Origin: Bradyrhizobium sp.
Lineage (GTDB): Bacteria > Pseudomonadota > Alphaproteobacteria > Rhizobiales > Xanthobacteraceae
NCBI RefSeq assembly: GCF_027451485.1
Contig: NZ_DAIDJE010000214.1
Span: forward strand, 44,259 to 108,258
DNA: 64,000 nt
Direction: 5' to 3'
This document shows, in pieces, positions 7,716-15,644 of this stretch; the first letter of the stretch is position 1; each line of letters opens with the position of its first letter. The position numbers and the translations under genes were made by a program. The notes below the pieces were generated by a model. The model was not told the DNA's origin. It searched no databases and was given only the letters and a program-made list of their open reading frames with translations.

Positions 7716-9698
7716 ATGACGCAGGTCGATCACGTCCGTATGGCCAATGCGATCCGGGGCCTGGCGATGGACGCGGTCGAAAAAGCCAAGTCGGGCCATC
7801 CCGGCTTGCCGATGGGTGCCGCCGACATCGCCACCGTGCTGTTCACGCAATTCCTGAAATACGATGCCGCCAATCCGGCCTGGCCCGATCGCGACCGTTT
7901 CGTGCTCTCTGCCGGGCACGGGTCGATGCTGCTCTACGCGCTGCTTTATCTCACCGGCAACAAGGACATGACGCTGGACGAGATCAAGCGTTTTCGCCAG
8001 GTCGATTCGCTCACGCCCGGTCACCCGGAGAATTTCCGCACCCACGGCGTGGAGACCACCACCGGTCCGCTCGGCCAGGGCATCGCGACCTCGGTCGGCA
8101 TGGCGCTCGCGGAAAAGATGCTCGCGGCCGAGTTTGGCAAGAAGATCGTCGACCATCACACCTACGTGCTCGCCTCCGACGGCGACCTGATGGAAGGCGT
8201 GTCACAGGAGGCGATCGGGCTCGCCGGCCACTGGCGGCTCAACAAGCTGATCGTGCTCTACGACGACAACGGCATCTCGATCGACGGGCCCACTTCCATC
8301 TCCGACTCCGTCGATCAGGTGAAGCGCTTCAAGTCCGCCGGCTGGGCCGCCGAATTGATCGACGGCCACGACCAGTCGGCCATCGCGGCCGCCATCGCCC
8401 GCGCGCAAAAGTCCAACAAGCCGTCGCTGATCGCCTGCAAGACCACCATCGGCTACGGCGCGCCGAACAAAGCCGGCACGGCCAAAGCCCATGGCGAGGC
8501 ACTCGGCGCCGACGAACTGAAGGGCGCGAAGGAAAAGCTCGGCATTTCGCTCGAGCCGTTCTCGGTTCCTGACGACGTGCTGAAAGCCTGGCGCGAAGCG
8601 GGCAGCCGCGGCGCGGCCGCGCGGAGCGAATGGGAGGCGCGCTTTGGTGAATTGGGGCCGCGCAAGCGCGCCGAGTTCGAGCGCCGGCTGCGGCATGAGC
8701 GGCCGGCCTCGCTCGCAAAAGCCTTGCGCGATCACAAGAAGAAGCTGCTCGAGAGCCCGCTCAACATCGCCACGCGCAAGTCATCCGAAGCTGCGATCGA
8801 TGCCATCGCCGCCGCCATGCCGATGGAATTTGTCGGCGGCTCGGCCGACCTCACCGGCTCCAACAACAACAAGCCGAAAGACGCGGTGGCCTTCTCCGCC
8901 AAGACGCCGAAAGGCCGCTTCATTCATTACGGCATCCGAGAGCACGGCATGGCGGCTGCCATGAACGGCATCTTCCTGCATGGCGGCTTTGCGCCCAATG
9001 GTGCGACCTTCCTCGTCTTCACCGACTATGCGCGCCCGGCCATGCGCCTCGCTGCGCTGATGGGCGCGGGCGTGGTCTATGTGATGACCCACGATTCGAT
9101 CGGGCTTGGGGAAGACGGCCCGACGCACCAGCCGATCGAGCATCTCTCCAGCCTGCGCGCGATGCCCAACATGCGCGTGTTCCGGCCCTGCGACGCGATC
9201 GAGGTCGCCGAGTGCTGGGAGCTGGCGCTCAATCGCACCGACGGCCCGACCGTGCTCGCGCTCACACGCCAGAACGTGCCGCAACTTCGCAACAACGCGC
9301 CTTCGGACAATCCGTGCAGCCATGGCGGCTATGAACTGGTCCCCTCGCAAGGGGATGCGAAGGTGTCGCTCTTTGCCTCGGGCTCCGAAGTCGAGATCGC
9401 CGTTGCGGCCCAGAAGGAACTCGCCGGGCGCGGCATTGCGACGCGGGTGGTCTCGGTCCCCTCGCTCGAATTGCTGCTGTCCCAGCCGGAGGATCGGCAG
9501 AAGGCGATTGTCGGCAACGCGCCGGTGAAGGTAGCGATCGAGGCCGCGGTCCGCTGGGGCTGGGATGCCGTGATCGGGCACGACGGCGTTTTTATCGGCA
9601 TGCACGGCTTCGGCGAGAGCGGCCCGGCCAAGGAGCTTTACAAGCACTTCGGAATTACCGCCGAGGCGACGGTTAACGCAGTCCTGAAGCGGGTCTAA
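7716..9698 (+). CDS. tkt: Transketolase
   Basis: 660 residues, standard size. Thiamine-diphosphate enzyme moving two-carbon units between ketoses and aldoses in the pentose phosphate pathway (and the Calvin cycle where present). The PP domain contains SGHPGLPMGAAD (His28), HGS (His68), GPLGQG and the ThDP/Mg motif SDGDLMEG (154-161). The Pyr domain contains RFIHYGIREHGMAAAMNG and HDSIGLGEDGPTHQP; a C-terminal transketolase domain follows. Start set at MTQVDHVRMANAIRG, 32 codons into the longest open frame, because upstream codons fall in a structured leader. First gene of the sugar-phosphate cluster tkt-gap-pgk-fba. Confidence 0.97.
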   Translation: MTQVDHVRMANAIRGLAMDAVEKAKSGHPGLPMGAADIATVLFTQFLKYDAANPAWPDRDRFVLSAGHGSMLLYALLYLTGNKDMTLDEIKRFRQVDSLTPGHPENFRTHGVETTTGPLGQGIATSVGMALAEKMLAAEFGKKIVDHHTYVLASDGDLMEGVSQEAIGLAGHWRLNKLIVLYDDNGISIDGPTSISDSVDQVKRFKSAGWAAELIDGHDQSAIAAAIARAQKSNKPSLIACKTTIGYGAPNKAGTAKAHGEALGADELKGAKEKLGISLEPFSVPDDVLKAWREAGSRGAAARSEWEARFGELGPRKRAEFERRLRHERPASLAKALRDHKKKLLESPLNIATRKSSEAAIDAIAAAMPMEFVGGSADLTGSNNNKPKDAVAFSAKTPKGRFIHYGIREHGMAAAMNGIFLHGGFAPNGATFLVFTDYARPAMRLAALMGAGVVYVMTHDSIGLGEDGPTHQPIEHLSSLRAMPNMRVFRPCDAIEVAECWELALNRTDGPTVLALTRQNVPQLRNNAPSDNPCSHGGYELVPSQGDAKVSLFASGSEVEIAVAAQKELAGRGIATRVVSVPSLELLLSQPEDRQKAIVGNAPVKVAIEAAVRWGWDAVIGHDGVFIGMHGFGESGPAKELYKHFGITAEATVNAVLKRV

Positions 9699-9764
9699 CG
9701 CCCGTTTCCGAAGTCCGTACGATATCGCGGCCCGCGGGTTACGAACTTCGGAAACAATAGGGCG
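9699..9764. repeat. Palindromic element after tkt (family B)
   Basis: GTTTCCGAAGT (9704-9714) and ACTTCGGAAAC (9745-9755) are perfect 11-bp inverted arms. An outer pair CGCCC/GGGCG (9699-9703, 9760-9764) encloses them and begins directly after the tkt stop. There is no T-run, so it is not a classical terminator. The same TTCCGAAGT core recurs at 11240 and 39574. Remaining space to gap (9765-10007): AT-richer, likely holds the gap promoter; nothing firm seen. Confidence 0.7.
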
Positions 9765-10007
9765 CTAGCCAGATTAAGATTTGGGAGAACCCTTTTCGAT
9801 TTTGAAACGCCTGTGAGAATTCGCGGCAATCATGCAGGAATTTCAAATCGGCGGTACTCCTGATGAGGTTGAGCTGGGCCCCGAAAAGGTCTACCTAACC
9901 TGTCATCTTTTCCGTTCCTCGCCCGGCCGAACCGGGCGAACTGCCGTCAACCTCCTTGCGGGACCCGCCCGTGAGGACGGCAAGGGCTATTAGAGGAGAA
10001 ACACACC

Positions 10008-11015
10008 ATGGCAATCCGGGTCGCTATCAACGGGTTTGGCCGCATCGGCCGCAACGTGCTACGTGCCATCGCCGAGTCCGGCCGCAAGGATATCGAGGTG
10101 GTCGGCATCAACGATCTCGGCCCGGTCGAGACCAACGCCCATCTGTTGCGCTACGACTCCGTCCACGGTCGCTTTCCCGGCACGGTGACGGTAGAGGGTG
10201 ACTCGATCAGTCTCGGCGACGGCAAGATCAAGGTTTCGGCGGAACGCGACCCTTCGAAACTGCCCTGGAAGGCGCTCGGCGTCGACATCGCTCTGGAATG
10301 CACCGGCATTTTCACCGCCAGGGAGAAGGCGTCTGCGCACCTCGCCGCGGGCGCCAAGCGCGTGCTGGTCTCCGCGCCCGCCGAGAACGCCGATGCAACG
10401 GTCGTCTACGGCGTCAACCATGACAAGCTGACCAAGGACCATCTCGTCGTCTCCAACGGCTCCTGCACGACGAACTGCCTCGCGCCGGTCGCCAAGGTGC
10501 TCAACGACACCGTGGGCATCGAAACCGGCTTCATGACCACGATCCACGCCTATACCGGCGACCAGCCGACCCTCGACACCTTGCACAAGGATCTCTATCG
10601 CGGCCGCGCGGCGGCGATGTCGATGATCCCGACCTCGACCGGCGCGGCGAAAGCGATCGGCCTCGTGCTGCCGGAACTGAACGGCAAGCTCGATGGCGTC
10701 GCGATCCGCGTGCCGACGCCGAACGTCTCGGTGGTCGACTTGAAGATCGTGGCCTCCCGCAAGACGACGAAGGAAGAGATTAACGAGGCGATGAAGCGGG
10801 CCGCCGAGCAGCAGCTCAAGGGCATCCTCGGCTACACTACCCACCCGAACGTCTCGATCGACTTCAACCACGATCCGCATTCCTCGACCTTCCACATGGA
10901 CCAGACCAAGGTGCAGAACGGCACGCTGGTGCGCGTGATGTCCTGGTATGACAACGAGTGGGGCTTCTCCAACCGCATGGCCGACACCGCCGTCGCGATG
11001 GGCAAGCTGCTTTAA
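10008..11015 (+). CDS. gap: Type I glyceraldehyde-3-phosphate dehydrogenase
   Basis: 335 residues. Converts glyceraldehyde 3-phosphate plus phosphate to 1,3-bisphosphoglycerate. The N-terminal Rossmann motif INGFGRIGRN is followed by the acidic residue D36 (GINDLG), typical of NAD preference. The catalytic signature reads NGSCTTNCLAP with Cys153. C-terminal VMSWYDNEWGFSNRM is conserved. A strong ribosome binding site (AGAGGAG) precedes the ATG. Downstream genes pgk and fba on the same strand catalyse neighbouring steps. Downstream is a 308-bp repeat-filled gap. Confidence 0.97.
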   Translation: MAIRVAINGFGRIGRNVLRAIAESGRKDIEVVGINDLGPVETNAHLLRYDSVHGRFPGTVTVEGDSISLGDGKIKVSAERDPSKLPWKALGVDIALECTGIFTAREKASAHLAAGAKRVLVSAPAENADATVVYGVNHDKLTKDHLVVSNGSCTTNCLAPVAKVLNDTVGIETGFMTTIHAYTGDQPTLDTLHKDLYRGRAAAMSMIPTSTGAAKAIGLVLPELNGKLDGVAIRVPTPNVSVVDLKIVASRKTTKEEINEAMKRAAEQQLKGILGYTTHPNVSIDFNHDPHSSTFHMDQTKVQNGTLVRVMSWYDNEWGFSNRMADTAVAMGKLL

Positions 11016-11026
11016 TAAGTCTCATG

Positions 11027-11072
11027 TCCCGGATGCGATGCCGCGCGCTCGCGGTGCATCGCTGATCCGGGA
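11027..11072. repeat. REP-like long hairpin element after gap
   Basis: TCCCGGATGCGATGC (11027-11041) faces GCATCG...TCCGGGA (11056-11072), with CCGCG/CGCGG at the tip. It begins 12 bp after the gap stop. Hairpins of this general type are common intergenic repeats in Bradyrhizobium-like genomes (recollection, not a search). It is followed by the composite element at 11135. Confidence 0.6.
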
Positions 11073-11134
11073 CCCAAGTATCGGGACCACTCCAGTATAG
11101 GCCCCGGTTCTGCACGGCGGCACCTTGCGCCGCT

Positions 11135-11290
11135 AGTACCACCGATCTGAGTCCCTGCACGGCAAGCGGCGAGCCCGATCAGGGACTTCAGATCGATAGC
11201 GCGGTACTCAATCAATAAGTCTGCCAGGGCCCATGGCTTTCCGAAGTTCGCGAAGGTGGGCGCTGCGATGGAGCACGAACTTCGGAAGTG
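11135..11290. repeat. Composite two-palindrome element A+B, copy 1
   Basis: Palindrome A: AGTACC (11135) and GATCTGAGTCCCTG (11144-11157) face CAGGGACTTCAGATC (11180-11194) and GGTACT (11203). About 40 bp on, palindrome B: TTCCGAAGTTCG near 11240 faces CGAACTTCGGAA near 11276-11287. The same order and spacing recur at 39475-39620. With the hairpin at 11027, most of the gap-pgk space is repeat sequence. Confidence 0.7.
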
Positions 11291-11323
11291 GGCACTCGGT
11301 GTACCCGGGACAAGGAAGCGCCT

Positions 11324-12520
11324 ATGACAAAACCATTCCGCACCCTCGACGACGTCGATGTGAAGGGCAAACGTGTGCTGCTCCGCGTCGACCTCAACGT
11401 TCCCATGGAGCAGGGCCGCGTTACCGACGCTACCCGCCTCGAACGCGTGGCCCCGACCATCAGCGAAATCGCCAGCAAGGGCGGCAAGGTCATCCTGCTC
11501 GCGCATTTCGGCCGGCCCAAGGGACGCGACCCCAAGGAATCGCTGAAGCCCGTGGCCACGGCACTGTCGCATGTGATCGACAAGCCGGTCGCGTTTGCCG
11601 AGGACTGCATCGGCGAGACGGCCGCGAAAGCTGTCGCGGCCATGAAGGACGGCGACATCCTCTGTCTGGAAAACACCCGCTTCCATAAAGAGGAAGAAAA
11701 GAACGACGGCAGCTTCGTCGCGGAACTGGCCAAACTCGGCGACATCTGGGTGAACGACGCCTTCTCCGCCGCCCACCGCGCCCATGCCTCGACCGAAGGC
11801 CTCGGTCACAAGCTCCCCGCCTACGCCGGGCGCACCATGCAGGCCGAACTCGATGCGTTAAGCAAGGCGCTGGAAGCGCCGACGCGGCCGGTGATCGCGA
11901 TCATCGGCGGCGCGAAAGTATCGACCAAGATCGACCTGTTGGAAAACCTTGTCAGCAAGGTCGATGCGCTCGTCATCGGCGGCGGCATGGCCAACACCTT
12001 CCTGCACGCGCAGGGCATCGGTGTCGGCAAGTCGCTCGCGGAGAAGGACCTCGCGGCCACCGCGCTGCGGATCATGGAGAAAGCAACCGCGGCCAATTGC
12101 GCGATCCTGTTGCCGGTCGACGCCGTGGTGGCGTTTCATTTTGCCGCCAATTCCCCGTCGCACGCCTATGGCCTCGACGCCATTCCCTCCGACGGCATGA
12201 TCCTCGACGTCGGCCCGCAATCAGTGGCGCGCATTCACGCCGCCATCGATGATGCCAAGACGCTGGTCTGGAACGGGCCGCTCGGCGCCTTCGAGATGAC
12301 GCCGTTCGATCGCGGCACGGTGGTTGCGGCGCGCCATGCCGCCGAGCGCACCAAGGCGAAAAAGCTGGTTTCCGTCGCGGGCGGCGGCGACACGGTCGCA
12401 GCGCTCAACCAGGCCGGCGTGGCCGGCGATTTCAGCTATGTGTCCACCGCGGGCGGGGCCTTCCTGGAATGGATGGAAGGGAAACCCCTGCCCGGCGTCG
12501 AGGTTTTGAAGAAGCAATAA
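11324..12520 (+). CDS. pgk: Phosphoglycerate kinase
   Basis: 398 residues. Transfers phosphate between 1,3-bisphosphoglycerate and ADP. Visible family motifs: RVDLNVPM, HFGRPKG and ENTRFHKEEEKND in the N-domain; GGAKVSTKIDLLENL, WNGPLGAFE and SVAGGGDTVAAL in the nucleotide-binding C-domain. Start set at MTKPFRTLDDVDVKG, with AAGGAAG as ribosome binding site; the longer open frame would begin in repeat DNA. Followed 40 bp later by the class II aldolase gene, so pgk-fba is probably one transcript. Confidence 0.97.
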   Translation: MTKPFRTLDDVDVKGKRVLLRVDLNVPMEQGRVTDATRLERVAPTISEIASKGGKVILLAHFGRPKGRDPKESLKPVATALSHVIDKPVAFAEDCIGETAAKAVAAMKDGDILCLENTRFHKEEEKNDGSFVAELAKLGDIWVNDAFSAAHRAHASTEGLGHKLPAYAGRTMQAELDALSKALEAPTRPVIAIIGGAKVSTKIDLLENLVSKVDALVIGGGMANTFLHAQGIGVGKSLAEKDLAATALRIMEKATAANCAILLPVDAVVAFHFAANSPSHAYGLDAIPSDGMILDVGPQSVARIHAAIDDAKTLVWNGPLGAFEMTPFDRGTVVAARHAAERTKAKKLVSVAGGGDTVAALNQAGVAGDFSYVSTAGGAFLEWMEGKPLPGVEVLKKQ

Positions 12521-12560
12521 TTCATATCGGGCGCTCAGCCCCAACGGGAGAACAGGTTTC

Positions 12561-13628
12561 ATGGCTCGGATCACCTTGCGCCAATTGCTCGATCACGCGG
12601 CGGAACACGACTACGGCGTCCCGGCCTTCAACATCAACAACATGGAGCAGGCGCTGTCGATCATGGCGGCCGCTTCCGAAGTCGATGCGCCCGTCATCAT
12701 CCAGGCCTCGCGTGGCGCGCGTTCCTATGCCAATGACGTCATGCTCCGCCATATGATGGACGCCGTCACTGAAATCTATCCGCAGATTCCGGTCTGCGTG
12801 CACCTCGATCACGGCAATGAGCCCGCAACCTGCATGACCGCGATCCAGGCCGGCTTCACCTCCGTGATGATGGACGGCTCCCTGAAGGCCGACGGCAAGA
12901 CGCCAGGCGACTGGGACTACAATGTCGGCGTGACCAAGACCGTCACCAACATGGCCCATCTCGGCGGCATTTCGGTCGAAGGCGAGCTCGGCGTGCTCGG
13001 CTCGCTCGAGACCGGCATGGGCGACAAGGAAGACGGCCACGGCGCCGAAGGCAAGCTGTCACACGACCAGCTTCTGACCAATCCCGACGAGGCCGTAAAA
13101 TTCGTCAAGGAGACCAAGGTCGACGCACTTGCGATCGCGATGGGCACCTCGCACGGCGCCTACAAGTTCACCCGCAAGCCCGACGGCGACATACTCGCCA
13201 TGAACGTGATCGAGGAAATACACGGCAAGCTGCCGAACATGCATCTCGTGATGCACGGCTCGTCCTCGGTGCCGCAGGATTTGCAGGATATCATCAACGC
13301 CAACGGCGGCAAGATGAAGCCGACCTGGGGTGTGCCGGTCGCCGAAATCCAGCGCGGTATCAAGAACGGCGTGCGCAAGATCAACATCGACACCGATAAC
13401 CGGATGGCAATGACAGGCCAGATCCGCAAGGTGCTGAAGGAAAATCCGGAAGAGTTCGACCCGCGCAAGTATCTCAAGCCCGCCATGGAAGCGATGACCA
13501 GGCTGTGCAAGCAGCGGCTTGAGGAGTTCAACACTGCGGGACAAGCGACCAAGATCAAGCGCGTGCTCACGCCCGCCGAAATGGCCAAGCGCTACGCCAA
13601 GGGCGAGCTCGACCCCCGCGTCGCTTAG
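12561..13628 (+). CDS. fbaA: Class II fructose-bisphosphate aldolase
   Basis: 355 residues, zinc-dependent. Cleaves or forms fructose 1,6-bisphosphate. HLDHGN (81-86) supplies the catalytic Asp83 and zinc ligand His84; GGISVEGELGVLG and MHGSSSVPQ are further metal- and phosphate-binding segments. Length and the long insert around residue 100 (MDGSLKADGKTPGDWDYN) fit the Calvin-cycle/CbbA-like subtype, although no Rubisco or phosphoribulokinase gene is in the window. Preceded by CAACGGGAGAACAGG, a good ribosome binding site. The stop codon lies inside an inverted repeat. Confidence 0.95.
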   Translation: MARITLRQLLDHAAEHDYGVPAFNINNMEQALSIMAAASEVDAPVIIQASRGARSYANDVMLRHMMDAVTEIYPQIPVCVHLDHGNEPATCMTAIQAGFTSVMMDGSLKADGKTPGDWDYNVGVTKTVTNMAHLGGISVEGELGVLGSLETGMGDKEDGHGAEGKLSHDQLLTNPDEAVKFVKETKVDALAIAMGTSHGAYKFTRKPDGDILAMNVIEEIHGKLPNMHLVMHGSSSVPQDLQDIINANGGKMKPTWGVPVAEIQRGIKNGVRKINIDTDNRMAMTGQIRKVLKENPEEFDPRKYLKPAMEAMTRLCKQRLEEFNTAGQATKIKRVLTPAEMAKRYAKGELDPRVA

Positions 13629-13927
13629 CAATCCCGAAGCTGGCGTCGCCGGATATTGCTAAGGGCTGTCATCGTCCTGCGCGACCGGACGATCCGGTAT
13701 TCCGGAGACGGTCGCGTGAGCCGAGAAGCCGCGGCGTATTGGATAGCGCCCGAGGGAGCCTGTCCTCGGGCGGCGCCTGGGCCGAGCCGTTGGCGGCCGA
13801 TGCCCCTGAGACAAGAGCCGAAATCAGGGCCCGGGACCAGCCCTGCGACCAACATCAACCTCCTCTTTTGCCCGAGAACGGTCTATTTTGGCCGCCAAAA
13901 GCGGGCAGCTTCCGGAGGACGTTTGCG
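13624..13927. repeat. Inverted repeats between the two aldolase genes
   Basis: Two palindromes fill the first third of this 300-bp gap. CTTAGCAAT (13624-13632, containing the fbaA stop) faces ATTGCTAAG (13655-13663). CGCGACCG (13680-13687) faces CGGTCGCG (13709-13716), with an inner ATCCGG/TCCGGA pair. The sequence beyond (to about 13755) resembles a dispersed Bradyrhizobium-type repeat (recollection). The last 60 bp lead to GGAGG at 13913, the ribosome binding site of the next gene. No gene is seen here. Confidence 0.6.
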
Positions 13928-14953
13928 ATGAATCTCGCCGATCTCAACAAAGTCGCCCTTGCCATGGTCACACCGGGCAAAGGCATTCTCGCCGCCGATG
14001 AATCGACCGGCACCATCAAGAAGCGCTTCGACGCCATCAAGGTGGAATCGACCGAGGACAACCGCCGCGACTATCGCGAGATGTTGTTCCGCTCGCAGGA
14101 GGCGATGAGCAAATATATCTCCGGCGTCATCCTCTACGACGAAACCATCTGGCAGAACGCGAAAGACGGAACCCCGCTGGTCAAGCTGATCGAGCAGGCC
14201 GGCTCCATCCCCGGCATCAAGGTGGACGAGGGCACGCAGGCCTTGCCGAATTGTCCGGGTGAACTCGTTACCGTCGGTCTCGACAAGCTTGCCGAGCGGC
14301 TGAAGAAATATTACGAGCGCGGCGCGCGCTTTGCGAAATGGCGCGCCGTGATCGATATCGGCAGCGGCATCCCCTCGATGACGGCGATCCACGTCAATGC
14401 CCATGCCTTGGCGCGTTACGCCGCGCTGTGCCAGGCGGCGCAGATCGTGCCGATCGTCGAGCCGGAAGTGCTGATGGACGGCGATCACGATATCGACCGC
14501 TGCTATGAGGTGACGGGCCGCGTGCTCAACAAGACATTCCAGGAGCTGCGCGTGCAGCGCGTCGCATTGGAAGGCATGATCCTCAAGCCCAACATGGTCA
14601 TCGCGGGCAAGAAATCCGGCAAGCAGGCCGGCGTGCAGGACGTCGCCGAAAAGACTGTCCGTCTTCTCAAGGCATGCGTGCCGGCGGCCGTACCCGGCAT
14701 CGCGTTTCTGTCCGGCGGACAATCCGACGAAGAAGCTACCGCGCATCTCAACGCCATCAACGCGATCGGTAACCTGCCATGGAAGATTACCTTCTCCTAT
14801 GGTCGCGCGTTGCAGGCTGCGCCGCAAAAGGCATGGTCCGGCAAATCCGAGAACGTTCCGGCTGGCCAGCGCGCCTTTATCCATCGCGCGCATATGAACG
14901 GCCTTGCGAGCACTGGTAAATGGGCGGCCGACCTCGAAAAGAAGGCCGCTTGA
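13928..14953 (+). CDS. Class I fructose-bisphosphate aldolase
   Basis: 341 residues, of the eukaryote-like class I (Schiff-base) family rather than the E. coli FbaB/DhnA type. The N-terminal motif GKGILAADESTGTIKKRF and the lysine in LEGMILKPNMV, which forms the Schiff base with the substrate, are present; FLSGGQSDEEAT is the C-terminal phosphate loop region. It catalyses the same reaction as the class II enzyme 300 bp upstream but needs no metal. Start chosen at MNLADLNK because GGAGG sits 10 bp upstream; a 63-codon in-frame extension runs through intergenic repeat sequence and is rejected. Confidence 0.95.
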   Translation: MNLADLNKVALAMVTPGKGILAADESTGTIKKRFDAIKVESTEDNRRDYREMLFRSQEAMSKYISGVILYDETIWQNAKDGTPLVKLIEQAGSIPGIKVDEGTQALPNCPGELVTVGLDKLAERLKKYYERGARFAKWRAVIDIGSGIPSMTAIHVNAHALARYAALCQAAQIVPIVEPEVLMDGDHDIDRCYEVTGRVLNKTFQELRVQRVALEGMILKPNMVIAGKKSGKQAGVQDVAEKTVRLLKACVPAAVPGIAFLSGGQSDEEATAHLNAINAIGNLPWKITFSYGRALQAAPQKAWSGKSENVPAGQRAFIHRAHMNGLASTGKWAADLEKKAA

Positions 14954-15636
14954 AATTGACGTCCAAGACTATTCCGCCGCGGCCGCTCCCGCGCCTCTAT
15001 CTGGCAACGCCGGTGATCGAGGACCCGCAACCGCTGGCGGAATTGCTGCCGTCCCTGCTCGAGGCAGCCGATGTGGCCGCCGTGCTGCTGCGGTTGAAAA
15101 CTTCCGACCCACGCACGCTGATCTCGCGCATCAAGGCGCTCGCACCCATCGTTCAGAACAAGGGCGCGGCGCTGCTGCTTGAGGGAAATGCCGAGCTCGT
15201 GGCGCGCGCGGGCGCGGATGGCGCGCATTTGCCCGACCTCACCACCTTTGAAGAAGCGCTGCCGACCCTCAAGCCTGACCGTATCGCCGGCGTCGGCGGC
15301 CTTGCGACGCGGCACGATGCGATGACGGCTGGCGAACTCGGCGCCGACTACGTGCTGTTCGGCGAACCCGACGAAAACGGATCACGCCCGTCTGCGACGG
15401 CGATCGCCGAGCGCCTCGCTTGGTGGGACGAATTGTTTGAAGTGCCGTCGGTCGGCTTTGCCGCCACGCTGGAGGAGGCCGGCCGCTTCGCCGGCGCCGG
15501 CGCCGATTTCATTCTCGCAGGCGACTTTATCTGGAACGCGGCGGAAGGACCGGCAGCTTCGCTCCGCACGACCGAGGCTGCCATCCACAAAGCGCAAGCC
15601 GGAGTGCCGGCCAAGGCCGAAGCGCCGCAGGGGTAA
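14950..15636 (+). CDS. ThiE/TenI-like protein, probably not a functional thiamine-phosphate synthase
   Basis: 228 residues with a ThiE/TenI TIM-barrel pattern: LPRLYLATP, AAVLLRLKTSDPRTL, GADGAHLPD, GADYVLFGEP and AGADFILAGDF fall at the family's expected spacing. Key ThiE residues are changed: QLREK reads LLRLK, the INDR loop reads LEGN, the IGxSxH loop reads VGGLATRH, and the GPvFpTxTK loop is absent. A TTG at 14950 overlaps the aldolase stop (TTGA) and gives a typical N-terminus; an ATG at 14920 is the alternative. Automatic pipelines would call it thiE. A moonlighting or regulatory role in the aldolase operon is possible but unproven. Confidence 0.75.
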   Translation: MKLTSKTIPPRPLPRLYLATPVIEDPQPLAELLPSLLEAADVAAVLLRLKTSDPRTLISRIKALAPIVQNKGAALLLEGNAELVARAGADGAHLPDLTTFEEALPTLKPDRIAGVGGLATRHDAMTAGELGADYVLFGEPDENGSRPSATAIAERLAWWDELFEVPSVGFAATLEEAGRFAGAGADFILAGDFIWNAAEGPAASLRTTEAAIHKAQAGVPAKAEAPQG

Positions 15637-15644
15637 GGCCGGAA

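Noticed and set aside
7716..13628. Calvin-cycle cbb operon
   Set aside because: Gene types fit (tkt, gap, pgk, class II aldolase), but no Rubisco, phosphoribulokinase or CbbR gene is in the window, so the cluster is called by general sugar-phosphate function.
13739..13927. N-terminal extension of the class I aldolase
   Set aside because: In-frame but lies in palindromic intergenic sequence; the conserved N-terminus and ribosome binding site are at 13928.
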